DNA of 64,000 nt from Adiantum capillus-veneris (Eukaryota > Streptophyta > Polypodiopsida > Polypodiales > Pteridaceae): NCBI GenBank assembly GCA_014529385.2, contig CM043947.1, forward strand, positions 119,674,891 through 119,738,890, given 5' to 3'. Positions 1 through 12,132 of this stretch are shown piece by piece; the first letter of the stretch is position 1, and each line of letters opens with the position of its first letter. The notes under the pieces are model-generated. The model saw only the letters and a program-made list of their open reading frames with translations. It was not told where the DNA came from and ran no database searches. The translations under genes were made by a program, and so were the position numbers.

Positions 1-2581
1 TCTTTTAGTGCATCCTCTTCAGCTTTTGATAACTAGACCATAGGCACCGTGTCTGCATCTGTGATGTTTATCTGAAAATCATCTTCACCACTCGGCTCGG
101 CTGTGGACTGTGTTTTGAATTTAGCAAATAAGACCAAGGGTATATCTATTTGTGGCTGTTCTGAAGGCCTTGCCTCTTCCTGCGTATCTGGCTTTCCTTC
201 TCTCAAGAGTTGGTTAACCCTTTTGAGCTCAACTATTTCCTTTAGGAGCCCTTCTTCTCTCTAGACCCTCATCAAGGCCAGGTCTCTATGCTAAGATTGT
301 TCCAACTTTAACTCCAGCTCGAGGTCCTTGTTCTTCTTTTTTAGTGCTTTATAAACTTCATCTGTCCCTCTAATCGAGGCCACGACTGGATATTCTCTTA
401 TTTGATGTAAGAAGATTGCATGATCGTTCATTCTCTATTCGGAGTATTGCAATGAAGCATTGGCTACATTCAGTGGCACTTGAATTTTTTGAGCTAACAA
501 GGTTGTCGTCAGAAGTTTGTTTGTAACTTCTGTCAGTTGTTCGTCTTTCACTTTGCAAGCATCTAAAAGCTTTGTGAGCAGATCTCCTAACTCCTCCACC
601 TCTTTCTGCTACCTATCTCTGGCTAGTTGATGTTGTTCAGCTTCAGCCTTGATCTCCTGCACTTTCCTTTGAAGATTGGTGATGACATTAATTCTGTCTT
701 CTAACTCTCCTTGGAGAGCGTCAATCACCATCTCGACCTCTTTGGCCTTTGTGCTACGGCCAAGTGCGGCTGAGTGGAGTCTCTCCATCATTTCTTGCAT
801 CTGCCTTGCATATTCATGTACTTGCAGTATAACTTCGTCATTGGATTGCTAGTCCTCCTATCTTGCAATCTGAGTTGATGAGCTTGCAGCCTCTTGTGTG
901 TCCTTTTGTTGTTTCGTGGTTGCTGGTTCTTCTTACGTAAAGGTAGAGGGTTGGTGATCTTCTTCCCTATCTTCATGAGGCCTTATTGATGCCTCGGCTG
1001 TTTCTTGTTGTGTGGAAGTAGAGGGTGTTTGCTCATTTGTGGTGTCTCTTGGTGCAGGACTCTCTTCCTTTTTGGGCTCTGGTTCTTTTTCTTGTTACTG
1101 CTCTTGTGTAGCAGTAGCCTCTTCTGCAACTTCGTCTGTCTTTGGCTGTTCAGGCTCTTGTGTAGCTTTGGCTGCTTCCTCTTGCTCAGGCTCAGCTTCT
1201 TTACCAGTAGGTGATGGTGGCGGGCTTGGCATGGGATGGTCTTGCTGTTCAGTAGTTGGTGAAGTGGGTCAGGGAGACTCATAGCCTTGTTCGTGGTGTG
1301 CCTCTTCCTTGACCGCTTCCTCGGCTTGTCTCTGTTCCTCTGCCTCTTTTGCCTTTCTTGCCTCTTCTTGGGCTTCTTTCAGCTTGAGGGCTTCTGCTTC
1401 TTGGTATATTTTTCATAAAGCTTCTGCGGGGTCTTCAGCCTCTTTTCTCGTATGGCGCTTCGTCCTTCGGCCTTTAAATTCACTAGGAACCCATTTCTCT
1501 GGGTCCTTCCCTTGTGCTTGTCGGCTGCATTGGTAGGCATGTTTTTCTCTTGCAAAGCGCGCTTGCTCTTTTGCACTGGATCTTCGTAGTGGGAGGCCAC
1601 AACTTTTCTTTTCATTTCCTCAATTTGCTGTCTCCTCTCTTCATTGTCTGAACTCTCGCTGCTATGCCTTTCTAGCGAGCTTTCAACCGATTCCTCATCA
1701 GATCTGTAGGCTCTCTTTGTTGACCATGTAGCTCTTGGAGATGGTTCTGCTGCCAATATCCATGTGTTTTGATCGGGGGCAAGTGGTAGATTGTCGGCCA
1801 TGCTGACGGCATGGTACGCTATCCTTGTCAAAACTTCTGGCGCACCCAAATAAGTGATTTTACCTTCTTTCTTGGTGTCCTTCTGAGTGGCCAGTACGTA
1901 CTGGGCGTGGTCCATTGGTTGCCTGGTTGTCGACTTGAGAACTTGTGTGAATGTGGTGGCAACTGCGTGATTTGGCGTAGTATACCTTGGTGGCCTTTTT
2001 GCCAAAAAATGGAAGTGGTGGTGGTACAAGTGGGCTGGCTTTTCCACTTGTTTGTGAATTAAATCGGCAAAGGTGGCCGTGGCGGTTTACTTGGTGAATG
2101 TACCTGCCATTTTCCTGTTCCTTGCTCTCATGGTCATACCTTTCGTCGGCAGTCTGAGTGCCTTTGCCACGATATCTTTTGTTATCACCACTTCGACCTT
2201 GTTTCCTTGAGAGTCAGTGATTTGTGCAGTTCCATCTTCTTTAATGGTGGATAAGAGCTCATCAGCTTTCTGAAGATCCACATTGAAAGGCTCCTGTTTG
2301 TAGAAACCCCTGAGTCCCAGCCTACGGTTAGCTTCTTTGGTTTCTAGCTTCGTGGAAACATCATATATCTCCTTTGGTAAGAGCTGCTACTCCACTTGAT
2401 GTCCCTCTTCACCTTCGAACCTACCGGTGAAGACTGTGGTATGATGCTCTTCTAGCTGTTCTTTGGAGAGATAAACTGCCTTGGCGGCTTTGATTGATTC
2501 TGGATCCAATTGATATGTGGGCAATTCCTGTAGCTTTTCCTTTTGGTTGAGCTTCTTCTTGGTCCTCTCTACTGCTTGCAT
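1..2581 (-). pseudogene. Element A 3' ORF, coiled-coil protein, decayed
   Basis: A long coding stretch downstream of pol on the same strand. It starts near 2581 (MQAVERTKKK...) and continues beyond the window edge. The N-terminal region (to about 1740) resembles the 3' ORF of element B (33876-35522): both share the pattern TIKEDG..K/QVTD.QG and a following domain with YHHHF/YNQYF and ISTTFTWA/VATTFTQV. After this come charged and Glu/Pro/Gln-rich segments and heptad-rich helices (about 780-610 and 330-190) typical of coiled coil. One frame carries 2581 to about 983 and another carries the rest, so there is at least one frameshift, plus several stops. Position matches the extra 3' ORF of some large plant Ty3 elements. 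The N-terminal part may be related to the plant transposon-associated domain found in such ORFs; that is a guess. Function unknown. Confidence 0.6.
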
Positions 2582-4651
2582 GGCTCCTATTCAGTAAATA
2601 GAGTGCAAAGTTAGCAAATTTATCGAAATTTTCTCTGAAATGTCCCTTAGTATGAAATGCTGACAATTTTGGTTCAGTTTGCTTCAAATCAATTTTTGAA
2701 CAAGCAAAGATGCATAAAAGCATGCAAGGGACAAAACTGTAAAGTCAAAACAAATTTTTGCAACCAAAGTAAATAATCGCGATTATTTACAGTTGAGTAT
2801 GTTTTTCAACTTTTTGCAAACTTGGCTTCATAGGCTTGAAGTATATACCAAGTACATACTCTGAGTGAAATATGGGCCCATTTGAATACATAGGGTGAAA
2901 AATGGTATCAGATTTTGACTTTAGGTCTCTGAAACAGTAGATATAAAGGAAATTTGAGATTTTGAGCTCCAAATTGGTTCAAACTTGTCTAGTGGGATTA
3001 GCACATCATGTACTTTGGATGTATGATGGCAAAATATCAAAACTTCCCCAATTTGGCTAGAAAGTAAATTGGCTTGAAAAGACTTCTTTGCCTTTTCTGG
3101 CAATTTCCAAAGTTATAGATGCTCATTTTGGCTCATACTTGATTTTTGGCATGTAATAGGTGTGTACACATGATAGGTGAGGTGTTGTGACAATTCCCAA
3201 GCAAAAATGATGCAAAAGTAATAATCACGATTATTTACAACATGACAAATTTTTTGCAAAGCTTACAAATTTTGAGCTAGACACATTCTATACACCTAAA
3301 ACAAGTCCTAAATTGAATTTGGTCAAGTTTGGTCATGCCGGCATCACTTTGTGCTTTGTCGACTCTGAATCACTATTTTCTGTGACTACACTACTTGTTG
3401 GGTTGGTCAGTCAACTTTGAGGCTTTGGACTGTCCGCAACATAGTCGTGAAGCAACCTGTCCAATTCTGGCTCATTTGGAGTCAGTTTGACCCCGTATGT
3501 CGATTTTGATGCTTTGTAGCCTTCGAGCCGTTTTTTGCTTTTCAAGGGCTTTGCTTGATTGATTTCACTAAACCAATCATATACATTGTACATGAACCTC
3601 GTAGGCAAGCTATCTGTGGGGTCAGATCGGAATTCTCGCATTTGCCAAAAACCTAGCTTTTTCTATTGGGGACCCCCTCGACCCCTGTCGAATGTTCAAC
3701 TGATGATATTGAAAGGTTCTATTATGTTAGGGCATTCTAAAGTTCAAATCCCATCATATTTGGTCGAGCTGACAGGCCGCTATGGTTAGTTTTTGGTCGT
3801 AGGTCTTCGTGCACTGCTCGATTTCTAGGGTTTTTTCTAGGGGTTTCGACTAGCTAGAAAATGGATCATTGACAAGTAAAGAACTTACCCCTCATGTCTC
3901 GTGTGAGACAAGCTAAAAACAAGCAAGTGTGGACTCCGGAAAAGACGCGCGAAAGAAGTCGGAAGCTCTCTCTCCAAAGGCTGCAAGTGGAAATGAGGTG
4001 GTTTTAGCCTACCTTAGATATCTATACCCGGACTTCCCGAACCAATTTTCCCTAGATTCCCCTATTAGTCCTACTAGGCTATGAAGTCTAAGACTCAAAA
4101 ATTTCCCAGATCGGATTCGTGTAGCTGATTCTGCAAGAATTTTGCAAAAGTAGGCCTGGCCGCCTAATTTAGGCTTCCCACTTCCATCTTCTTTTTTCAT
4201 TGAAACTTTTTGTGCTTGTCCGCCTTGTCTTTCTGATCACCATCATGTCTTCCATTTTTCCATATGAGCTTCCCTGCTATTTATTATTAATTTTTGACCA
4301 GTTTATTTGAAAAAATCAAAGAAAATAGCAAAATGCTCTAAAAAAGTAAAGTGAAAATCCAATAATTAAGAAAATCCATTAAAAAAACACATCTTTATTG
4401 TTTTTTGTTGGATTTCTCTATTTTTAAGTTCTGCTATCACAAAAAATGGTGAAAAGTACCCAAAAAAGACTATTTTTTGATGATTTTTTGATAGTATATA
4501 CACTATTTACACTCATCGGGAAGATATTATCAATGAATTTTCCCTTGATGATGAATTATAAGTGAATTATTAGATAGTTTTTTAAAAACATCACACATTA
4601 ACATCAAACTTTTTCCTCCCTCTTCAAACATTGCCCTTAATTACTTAGTAC
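2582..4651. other. Element A 3' spacer between pol and 3' ORF
   Basis: No convincing gene. It contains two copies of the family palindrome TAAATAATCGCGATTATTTA (2770-2789 exact; 3219-3238 with changes), which also recurs in the leaders of A and D. The short minus-strand reading frame at 3411-3641 is not recognised and has no support from element B. The pol-proximal end carries a purine-rich run on the minus strand (4658-4672, GGAGGGGGGGAAGGG) just after the last pol stop. Confidence 0.6.
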
Positions 4652-5604
4652 TTAGTGCCCTTCCCCCCCTCCTAGATGGCGTACTCCAGGACGACTGTGT
4701 GCATGGGTTGAACAATCGTATCTATGCATAGCCGTGGTTTGCTCTACCATGCTATGATGATCAATGCAGTTCAAACCAATATGTTGTGCAAGAGGTGGGT
4801 CTTGAGTAATTAACTCAAGGGATTCTGATATCGAGGTTTTCTGCCGATGTCGTCCAAAGAGCAAATCTTGTAGCTTGTGTACTCTCTGTTTGATCCAGCA
4901 CACTGATTGCTTGAGCTATTGGTAGCACTTTTGACGATTATCGAGCTTTTTCTTGCCATTGGTAGATCGGTTTGCTTGTTGATGCATGGATTGGAGGAGT
5001 ATTTTGAAACTTAACTCGCCATTGCTTGATTGGTTTTACAGTATGTGGAGAGGATAAGTGCTCCTTTTTCTTCCAGACCAGTTTCATGGTAGGTTCCTTG
5101 TTTGGAGATGGTCGTCTCTGTGTCTTTACCCTTGGAATCTGCTTTTGTTTTGTTGGTGAAGTCTTAGGCACCCAGATCTGAATCAGTTTATCCTTAAGTT
5201 GTGCTTTGGGTACCCAAATATTCCTGACTCCTTGCATGCTACTTGTAGCATTTTCTTGTTGAGGGGATAGATAAGATTGACTACTTTGTGGTTTGGTCTG
5301 TTGATTACTTCTTTTCCATTCTTCCTTGCTTGGTGCAATTGGAACAATGAGTTGCCCTCCTTTAGGTGATAGCTTTAGCTGATTTGTATCCCAATATGGT
5401 ATTGCTTTGTATGTCCGCATCCAGGGAATCCCAAGAATCATATTCTCATTCATGTGTTCACCTGGTAAACATACAAACTGATGACAACATGAACATCCAT
5501 GCACTATCACATTCAAGTTGAGTACTCCCAATGTTGGGGTTGGGTTCTTGTTGCATCCTTTGATTGTCGCTATTCCTGCTATCAATGCTTGACTTGTTGC
5601 CTTA
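4652..5604 (-). pseudogene. Element A pol: second aspartic-protease-like domain (C-terminal half) and basic tail
   Basis: This is the downstream half of a retropepsin-like domain split by the CACTA element; the upstream half is 13680-13846. Joining the halves across one TTG target copy keeps the frame open. The visible part includes the second retropepsin signature ILGIPWMRTYKAI (about 5410-5450), comparable to the ILG.PW of Ty3 proteases, followed by a Lys/Gln/Pro-rich tail with two IWVPK motifs. Element B has the matching tail (IWIPK twice). The domain lies after integrase and is separate from the usual protease at 19616-20119. A frameshift near 4930 separates the last part (4652-4903). In B the same domain follows the integrase C-terminus in one frame, so a single polyprotein is inferred. 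Confidence 0.65.
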
Positions 5605-5644
5605 TTGCACTACAAGAGGTTGTGTGCTCTTGTGACGCTGTTTT

Positions 5645-5825
5645 TATTACCCCCGGCGTCGCTAAAACCGTCGCTAATAGTGTCGCTACATGAGTCGCTA
5701 TATTCGTCGCTATATAGCGACGCTCATAGCGACGGTCATAGCGACGTTTACACAGAAGTCTATAGCGACGCTCATAGCGACGCTACAGAGCCATAAATAG
5801 CGACGGTTATAGCGACGCCCGAGAG
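5645..5825. repeat. Left subterminal repeat array of the CACTA element
   Basis: About a dozen short units with the core GCGTCGCTA or its complement TAGCGACG occur in both orientations within 180 bp of the left end. The mirror array is at 13555-13660. In En/Spm and related CACTA elements such arrays are binding sites for the element's own protein; that role is inferred here. Confidence 0.8.
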
Positions 5826-6158
5826 AATTTTTTTTTGGTGACAGGGCATTGAATGCCCTGCCACCCATCAACCATATTGTACTTGATCCACTTTTTAAAA
5901 AAAGTGCAAGGGTAGATAATAGACCCAAAATAGTCACCCACAAGACGCATTGTTTGCAAAATTGACAAGCGTAAAATTGACAATTGTACACATCATAGGC
6001 AAAATGAATTGATTGACAAATGTAATAATGACAATTGTACAACATCATAGGCATAAAGAATTGATTGGCAAAATGAATTGCGGTGACAAATGTAATAATA
6101 TACATGGTTCAAAAAGACGTATAAAATCCGTCTCATGATACATAAGCTATGAGAAACC

Positions 6159-7634
6159 CTAAACTAATGCTCTAAACTGACGTCGTCTAGTCAGACATTT
6201 CATCGCGTCCAAGCGGCGTATCTGTCGGATTCTGCAAAAAAAGACAATAAGACAGCTTTCAGTAAGTATAAACATATAACGACATTTATAAAACAATACA
6301 AAAAATAGAAAAGAGTAAACCCTAATACTAACCATGCCGCCGCGAGAAGTGAGAATGTCCATCAGGGCGTTTAAGCCCTTCCTGCCTGCGTACTCGCGCT
6401 CGTACGGTGTGGGATCACGTCCTGTCATCGACCACTGTTAAAACATACAAAGATTTCATTATGTTAGAATTAAAAAACTCATAAACCCTAAACTATCAAA
6501 CATAAAGAGCAATGCAAAAACACTTACAAAATCGGCCTCAAATGATGCCCATCCACCGCTCCCCAAGTGGTGCGAGCTCCCTGCCTCTACTCGCGCTTTG
6601 GCTGCATCCTTTTGTTGCTTCCACTTGTCGGGATTCTCGCGCGCTGCTTTCTTCGCATTCTTTCAATCTTCTTTGGCCAGCCAATCTGGCCTGTTCCACC
6701 CATGCTTGATTGCTTTTTGCACTTCGGAACGCTTGTGTTTGCAGTATTCGCGCATTCGAATCTTCATCAGGTCTTCATTGAAGCGCTCATCCCGTGTTGG
6801 AACAAGAAACTCATCATGAAGTATATTGATGACTCTGCTTTTTAAATCACTTGGTACTTCACTCCATTTGTTTAGTATGTAGTGTCTAAACAGCTGAGAG
6901 CAAAGACCACGCATGCGCGAGATCACCTTCTTGCCGTCATCATCCATGATGATGCCACCGCTGAAGTCGACGGAGCAAGGCAAGCCCTCTGGCCGGTGAC
7001 GCGTGAACCTGGGTGTCCCGGCAGGGGTCTCTAGCGGCGTGTCGATGGGGGTACGGACGTTAGGTGTCTCCACCGGCGTCTAGGCCCCGAAGTGAGGAGT
7101 GTCGAGTGGGGTGGCTCCTGGCGGAGTAGGTAGAGGTGTGTAGCTGCTAGGAACAGTCAGCCGTGCAAAACCTGGCGTAGATGGCGATGCTGTGGCTGGT
7201 GTGGGGGCGGGCAAAGAAGGGGAGGGTAAAGAGCCTCGTCGAACACGAGGCGGTGTGGAGGCATCGGTGGCGGAATCCCCACAACAATTGCCACCGCCAC
7301 CACTAGAGCGCCGGTGTCTAGACGAGTGTGAAGCTCGTCTCATCGATGCCGAAGCTTCGGAGCGCGCGGAATGCTCCAAAAGAGAGGGAGATGCGGATGG
7401 AGTAGGAACGCGCGATGATGCGCCTGAGCGATGACGCTCCACGTACCACTGTCTCTGCTGCGGTGAAAAAGAAGAAAGAAACTCCTCATCATCCATACCT
7501 GCATTAAACACACGAATATTTAAACTTAATATTGAATGAATAGAGTAGACAATGATGCAAAGACCATTAAATACAATGACGTAATGATGCATATAAATAC
7601 AATGACGCAATGAATTGAGTGATAGAAGAGGCAA
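6159..7634 (-). CDS. CACTA second ORF, Transposase_24/TNPA-like, several exons
   Basis: Minus-strand coding pieces downstream of the transposase. The first piece starts near 7496 (MDDEEFLSSFSPQQRQWYVERH) and has a Ser/Arg- and Thr/Pro-rich low-complexity region with many TP dipeptides. The next (7073-6663) has a folded-looking segment, FRHYILNKWSEVPSDLKSRV and further basic helices, followed by KKAARENPDKWKQQ and a GSGGWASFEADF motif (6660-6530). Separate pieces at 6159-6428 (MTGRDPTPYEREYAGRKG) look like later exons. This order (W..VP...K, then basic helices, then a glycine-serine block) resembles the plant transposase family Transposase_24 found with TNP2. The TP-rich run is interrupted by a stop near 7080 that may be intronic or a mutation. 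The likely role is DNA binding at the subterminal repeats. Confidence 0.55.
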
Positions 7635-7768
7635 GTCGAAAACTCAGAATTTTCAATCAAAAGATGTGAGTGCGAGTAGAAAAGAGCGTTATACACCATG
7701 GAAGGTACTTAGAGAGCCAGAGCTTTTACAACACGGAGCAAAATTGTTCAAATACAATATTTGTGGCT

Positions 7769-8510
7769 TTAAGAGATCTCTCTCTCATCCTCGCATAACT
7801 CAACATAACTTCCTATATCTATATAGAGCTCTCCATTTAAACACATATCCTCTGTTTCATTTTGTAGCTCCTCTGCATGCACCCCATATAGAGTAGTAGC
7901 ATCTTGATGCTCGTCTGGCACCACCGCAGCGGCTTCTGATTGAGCATCTTCTCTGATCTCCTCCATTGATGCCGTTGTGATTGGCACATGGTAGCCTTCA
8001 TACGTCCTTGCACTACGAGGGGCTACCTCTATGACATACCACCAGTTTGATGTAGACTTTGTAGGATGAAATATTACCTGCCAGAGCCACATAACTTACA
8101 TGAGAGCTTTCAAGCACATAACTTGTAAAAGGCTCTCGTTAACTATTTACATACTTACTTGTTCACAATGCTCGGGTAGTACAAAAGTGTCTCTTAGGTC
8201 AGTCCATTTCTTAGTAGAATCCACCTCAAGAAAACCAGACTCTCCTCTACGCACAGTAGCGTTGCGACCCTCCATGATTATCTTGAACCATTGCACGTCG
8301 AACAAGTCGACAAAAAATCCTCTCTAATCGATCCTCAAAATCTCTTGCAGCGTGCCGAAGTAAGTGATTTCCGCCACCACAGGATCTGCATCAGAGGAAC
8401 GTCGTCGACTAGACTGTTCAAATTTTGCCATGATTCCACAATCTTGAGTAAAACGCTTTTTGTCGATTCGTTCCACCCTAAAATGTCGACCTTTACACCA
8501 TGCTGTTGTG
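7769..8510 (-). pseudogene. CACTA transposase C-terminal exons, DUF4216-like
   Basis: The exon at about 8500-8159 reads as a DUF4216-type domain: ITYFGTLQEIL, then GFFVDLFDVQWFK, GESGFLEVD and DTFVLPEHCEQ. It is followed by a good donor (GTAAGT, minus strand) near 8158, and the next exon (about 8078 down to 7769) continues VIFHPTKSTSNWWYVIEVAPR, an expected ending for this domain. In CACTA elements DUF4216 commonly forms the C-terminal part of the TNP2 protein. One in-frame TAG interrupts it near 8323, so the copy is counted as broken. Confidence 0.65.
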
Positions 8511-8574
8511 TATGACTTATACTACAACGAACAAAGATTATGAGTGGCCGTTCAAACGTTTAGAAATAAAGTCA

Positions 8575-11496
8575 CTAGCTAGTCGTACATTGCAAACTTA
8601 CCTTGGTCGCGCAACCCCGAGAGTACTCCCACTCTTCCTCAGTCACTTCGTCACCGCATTGTTGTGCGCTTTTCAATTGGTTGTGCAACCATCTTAAGCT
8701 CATGAAGGTTGGTAGGCTCTCCAGAACCGTCGGATAGTGCATCGATGGTCGTCTTCCCCGTCTCCACTCAATTCGTGCCCTTTGTCGCTCTTGCTTTGCA
8801 TCCTCATATTGTGAAATCCACTTTTGCATCACTGGATTGTGAAGCATGCAAAATCGGTTGATTTTAGCCTCTAGATCTTCAGTCATCTTCTTCTCAACAC
8901 CGAGATTGCACATGACAATCCCAGATATGCGCTCATCATCTATGGTTCTCCATAGCGTGTCCCGGGCTTTATCAAATCCGTCTAGCCACTCTCCAATGTA
9001 CACTAGGGACTCTGATACCAACCAACCTTCTGCCATGCTACCCTCCGGACGTGCCTTTTGACGCACATATCCCTTAAGCGTTTTCATGAAACGTTCTAAG
9101 AAGAACATCCATCTGAAATGAACTGTGCCAGCTATTTCCACCTCATCAACTATGTGAACAAGAAGATGCACCTGAATGGTTAGAATGGTAGTAGGAAAAT
9201 GTTTCTCAAACATGCACACAAGCTCCACAGCATTTAGTTTGGCGAATGGTATGGAGTCTACGTTGATCTCCTTTTGTGAGATCCATTGCACCAGCTTTGC
9301 AAGTTTGTAGATTGTGTTACGGATGTCGAGAGACAAACATCCCTCAATGGCAACCGGTAAAATAAATTGTAAAGTATGTGCAGCAATGATATTAAAGTCC
9401 ACATTTTATGCAATGATATTAAAGTCCACTATGAACGTACCTGACACATTTTATGCCAATCGTGTGACTTCAAAGCGGTAAGCTTTCCTCCTTTAGTAAA
9501 ACACGTTCGGAGCGAGTGCATTACACCAGTGGGGGTCCGCAAAGATCGAATGGTCTCTTTTACTTTGCGTTCTTGGGCTCCTGTGAAAATCCATGGTGCT
9601 TTAGGGAGTTTTATCGATCCATCAGACGCTGTTTGTGGCCAATATTGCTCCATACGATCCACATTTCTAAGGTCAAATCTGGCTCCCAAAGTATCTTTCT
9701 TGCCGGTCAGATGGTCCCATAGTAGATTACCCACATTTTTGAATATGTGCATTGTATCGAGAAAGTGATTGATCATGAGTCGGGGCCAGTATGGTAACTC
9801 GTACCATAGAGATAGTCTCTTCATCTCTGGAGGCAATCCGTCATCGCACATCTCCTTCTGCTCTAACCATGCTTGTGCAGACATCCTTGGTAGCTCTCTT
9901 CCCAAAAAGCCGTCGCGTAACACATGATTCTCTGGAAGATACGCTTGATGACCTTCGTAGATTTGCTTCTTCAGTGAGGGCGCCCTACGTGCATTCAGTC
10001 TAGGTCCACATGTGACACATGCTCTGTATCCGCTTGTTTGAAGCCCTGCATATATACACATGATAATAGATCAACTATGGGAAAAAACAAGATATACAGT
10101 GTCTGAGTGAGGAGTGTCAATAGATCACCTGAGCATTCTGTTAGCCCAGGATAGTCATGCATGGTCCACATTAGAATGCCTCTGATCAAAGCATTCCGTC
10201 GTCCTGTGTGTCGGCTCATATCCACCACCTCTATGCCAATCCACATTGTTGTAGCTCTTCCAATAGTGGACAATGATACACATCCATATTCCCCACTTTA
10301 TATCGCCTTGGCACAATCAAGCTTAGCCATAGGTGCCCCTTCTTCGTAGTCAACCACGGGGGAATGTTGTAGTTGACGATGACAACGGGCCATACACTGT
10401 AAGATGTTGATCTTTGACCAAATGGATTTACGCCATCCATAGCCAGGCCTAAGCCCAAATTTCGAGCCTCCCTGGAAAAATCCGACCATGTTCCATCTAT
10501 ATGTTTCCAGGCTACGCAATCTGCAGGAATTCGTAGCACACCATCCGCAGATTTATTCTCCTCATGCCATGATGCTAGGGCGGCCATGGACTTACATTCG
10601 AAGAAATGCTTGATGCGAGGAAGCAGAGGAAAATGTCGCAAAACCTTTTGTGGAATTTTTGTCCCGTGGAGATCTACTTGATATCTTTCGGAATCACATT
10701 TCAGACACTTCTCCATGTCTATGTATTCCCCTCTGAAAAGAATGCAGTCATTAGGACAAGCGTGGATAGAATTGTAATCCATCCCCAAGTTTCGCAAAAT
10801 CTTTCTTGCTTCATCTCGGGAATCTGGCATCACATTGTCAGCTGGTAGTATGTTCTCTTTAAGCAATCTACACAACATAAAAATATGATACAGTCGTGTA
10901 AAAATCTATCAGATCATTATACATTTAGAGTTTTATTAAAGTAAACTAATTGTAATAGATCACCTGAAAAGCGCTGTGACGCTAGTGTCACTCCATCCAA
11001 ACTTTGCCTGCATGTTGAGAAGAACCAGGAGTGCTTTCAATCTAGACATACGTGCTCCATTATACAATGGCGTATCGGCTTCACTTTTCATATCATCATA
11101 GATAAGCCTTTCTGAATCCATGATCGTCTCGATCATTTCATCAATCTCGGGCTCAAACATTGCCTCGTTGGGAATGTGCTCTGCATGATCATCCCTCAAG
11201 CTGTCAGAGGCTACATCTTGTGGCCTCACATATGTTGCTTGACCAAAGCGCGTGCGAACACGTCTATTGGGTTGCAAGATTGCTGCTTGTTGGCTAGCGT
11301 CAGAGTCCGACGAGTTATAATTGGCAAAAAATCGATCTATAATAGATGGATCGAACTCGCCAAATTTGCGAACGTGTTGCAAAGAAACGCGTCTTGTCCG
11401 TCGCACAGCATGCTTGCATTGATTACAAGGACATAAGACCCTCGTTGAGAGATAGGTGTTTCGGTTGGACAGTCCCACATCCTCGTCACTACTCAT
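8575..11496 (-). pseudogene. TNP2-type CACTA transposase
   Basis: Starts at 11496 (MSSDEDVGLS). The first exon has a transposase-associated Cys cluster (CPCNQCKH). The next exon (10878-10231) has the TNP2 pattern GMDYNSIHACPNDCILFRGEY, CLKC and DVYHCPLLEELQ. Then come ILMWTMHDYPGL and CVTCGPRL with an 83-nt GT-AG intron between them (10046-10128), and HIFKNVGNLLWDHLTGKKDT (9722-9680). The 9402-8575 part carries the DUF4218 pattern HLLVHIVDEVEIAGTVHFRW and ARPEGSMAEG. Another intron joins 10964 to about 10870. One base appears missing near 10254, shifting the frame between LLEELQQ and WIGIEV, and the junction near 9402-9429 has a short duplicated segment with no clear acceptor. It would catalyse cut-and-paste transposition, but this copy looks inactive. 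Confidence 0.9.
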
Positions 11497-11558
11497 AATG
11501 AGGATAAAAATCTTATAACCTGGACAACAAATTTAATATTCTATTGGCATTCTTCGTC

Positions 11559-11561
<3 letters not shown>

Positions 11562-11627
<66 letters not shown>
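11562..11627. repeat. (CT)n microsatellite
   Basis: About 33 uninterrupted CT units just upstream of the transposase start within the CACTA element. On the transposase strand this is a (GA)n tract. Confidence 0.95.
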
Positions 11628-11628
<1 letters not shown>

Positions 11629-11899
11629 ACCTCACATTCTCTAGTCATGTCCAATCCCCGCACACCTCGGTCTAGAGGTGCACGGAGATCAGAACCACCG
11701 GGTTATAATCTCGTCTTTATTGGTCAATACCTATATTTGTGGGTACAAGAAATCTACAGACCCACGTCTACATGATACTGCATGTAGTGGACAAAACCCC
11801 TTTGCCTCTTCTCTAGTTGTAGCACTTCACAGCATCTTAACATCTTTTCACAGTAGATCTTTTCACTATTCGTCTAACTCTAAACCCTAAACCGTAAGT

Positions 11900-12060
11900 A
11901 ATTCTTGCGTGGACTCGATCTAACGTAAATAAGCATAAATCTAAATAAACGTAAATCTAACTAAAAATAAACCTAAATCTAATTTAACGTAAGTCTACAT
12001 CTAACCTAATCTTTAACGCCTTTTGGGATAGTTTCCTACGACGTTAAAACTCTCTTCTTC

Positions 12061-12132
<72 letters not shown>

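Noticed and set aside
6512-6845. Plus-strand frames with hydrophobic runs opposite the CACTA second ORF
   Set aside because: Antisense of a charged coding region; low support and overlapping frames.
8846-10848. Plus-strand frames opposite the TNP2 transposase
   Set aside because: Shadows of the minus-strand transposase exons; no independent motifs.
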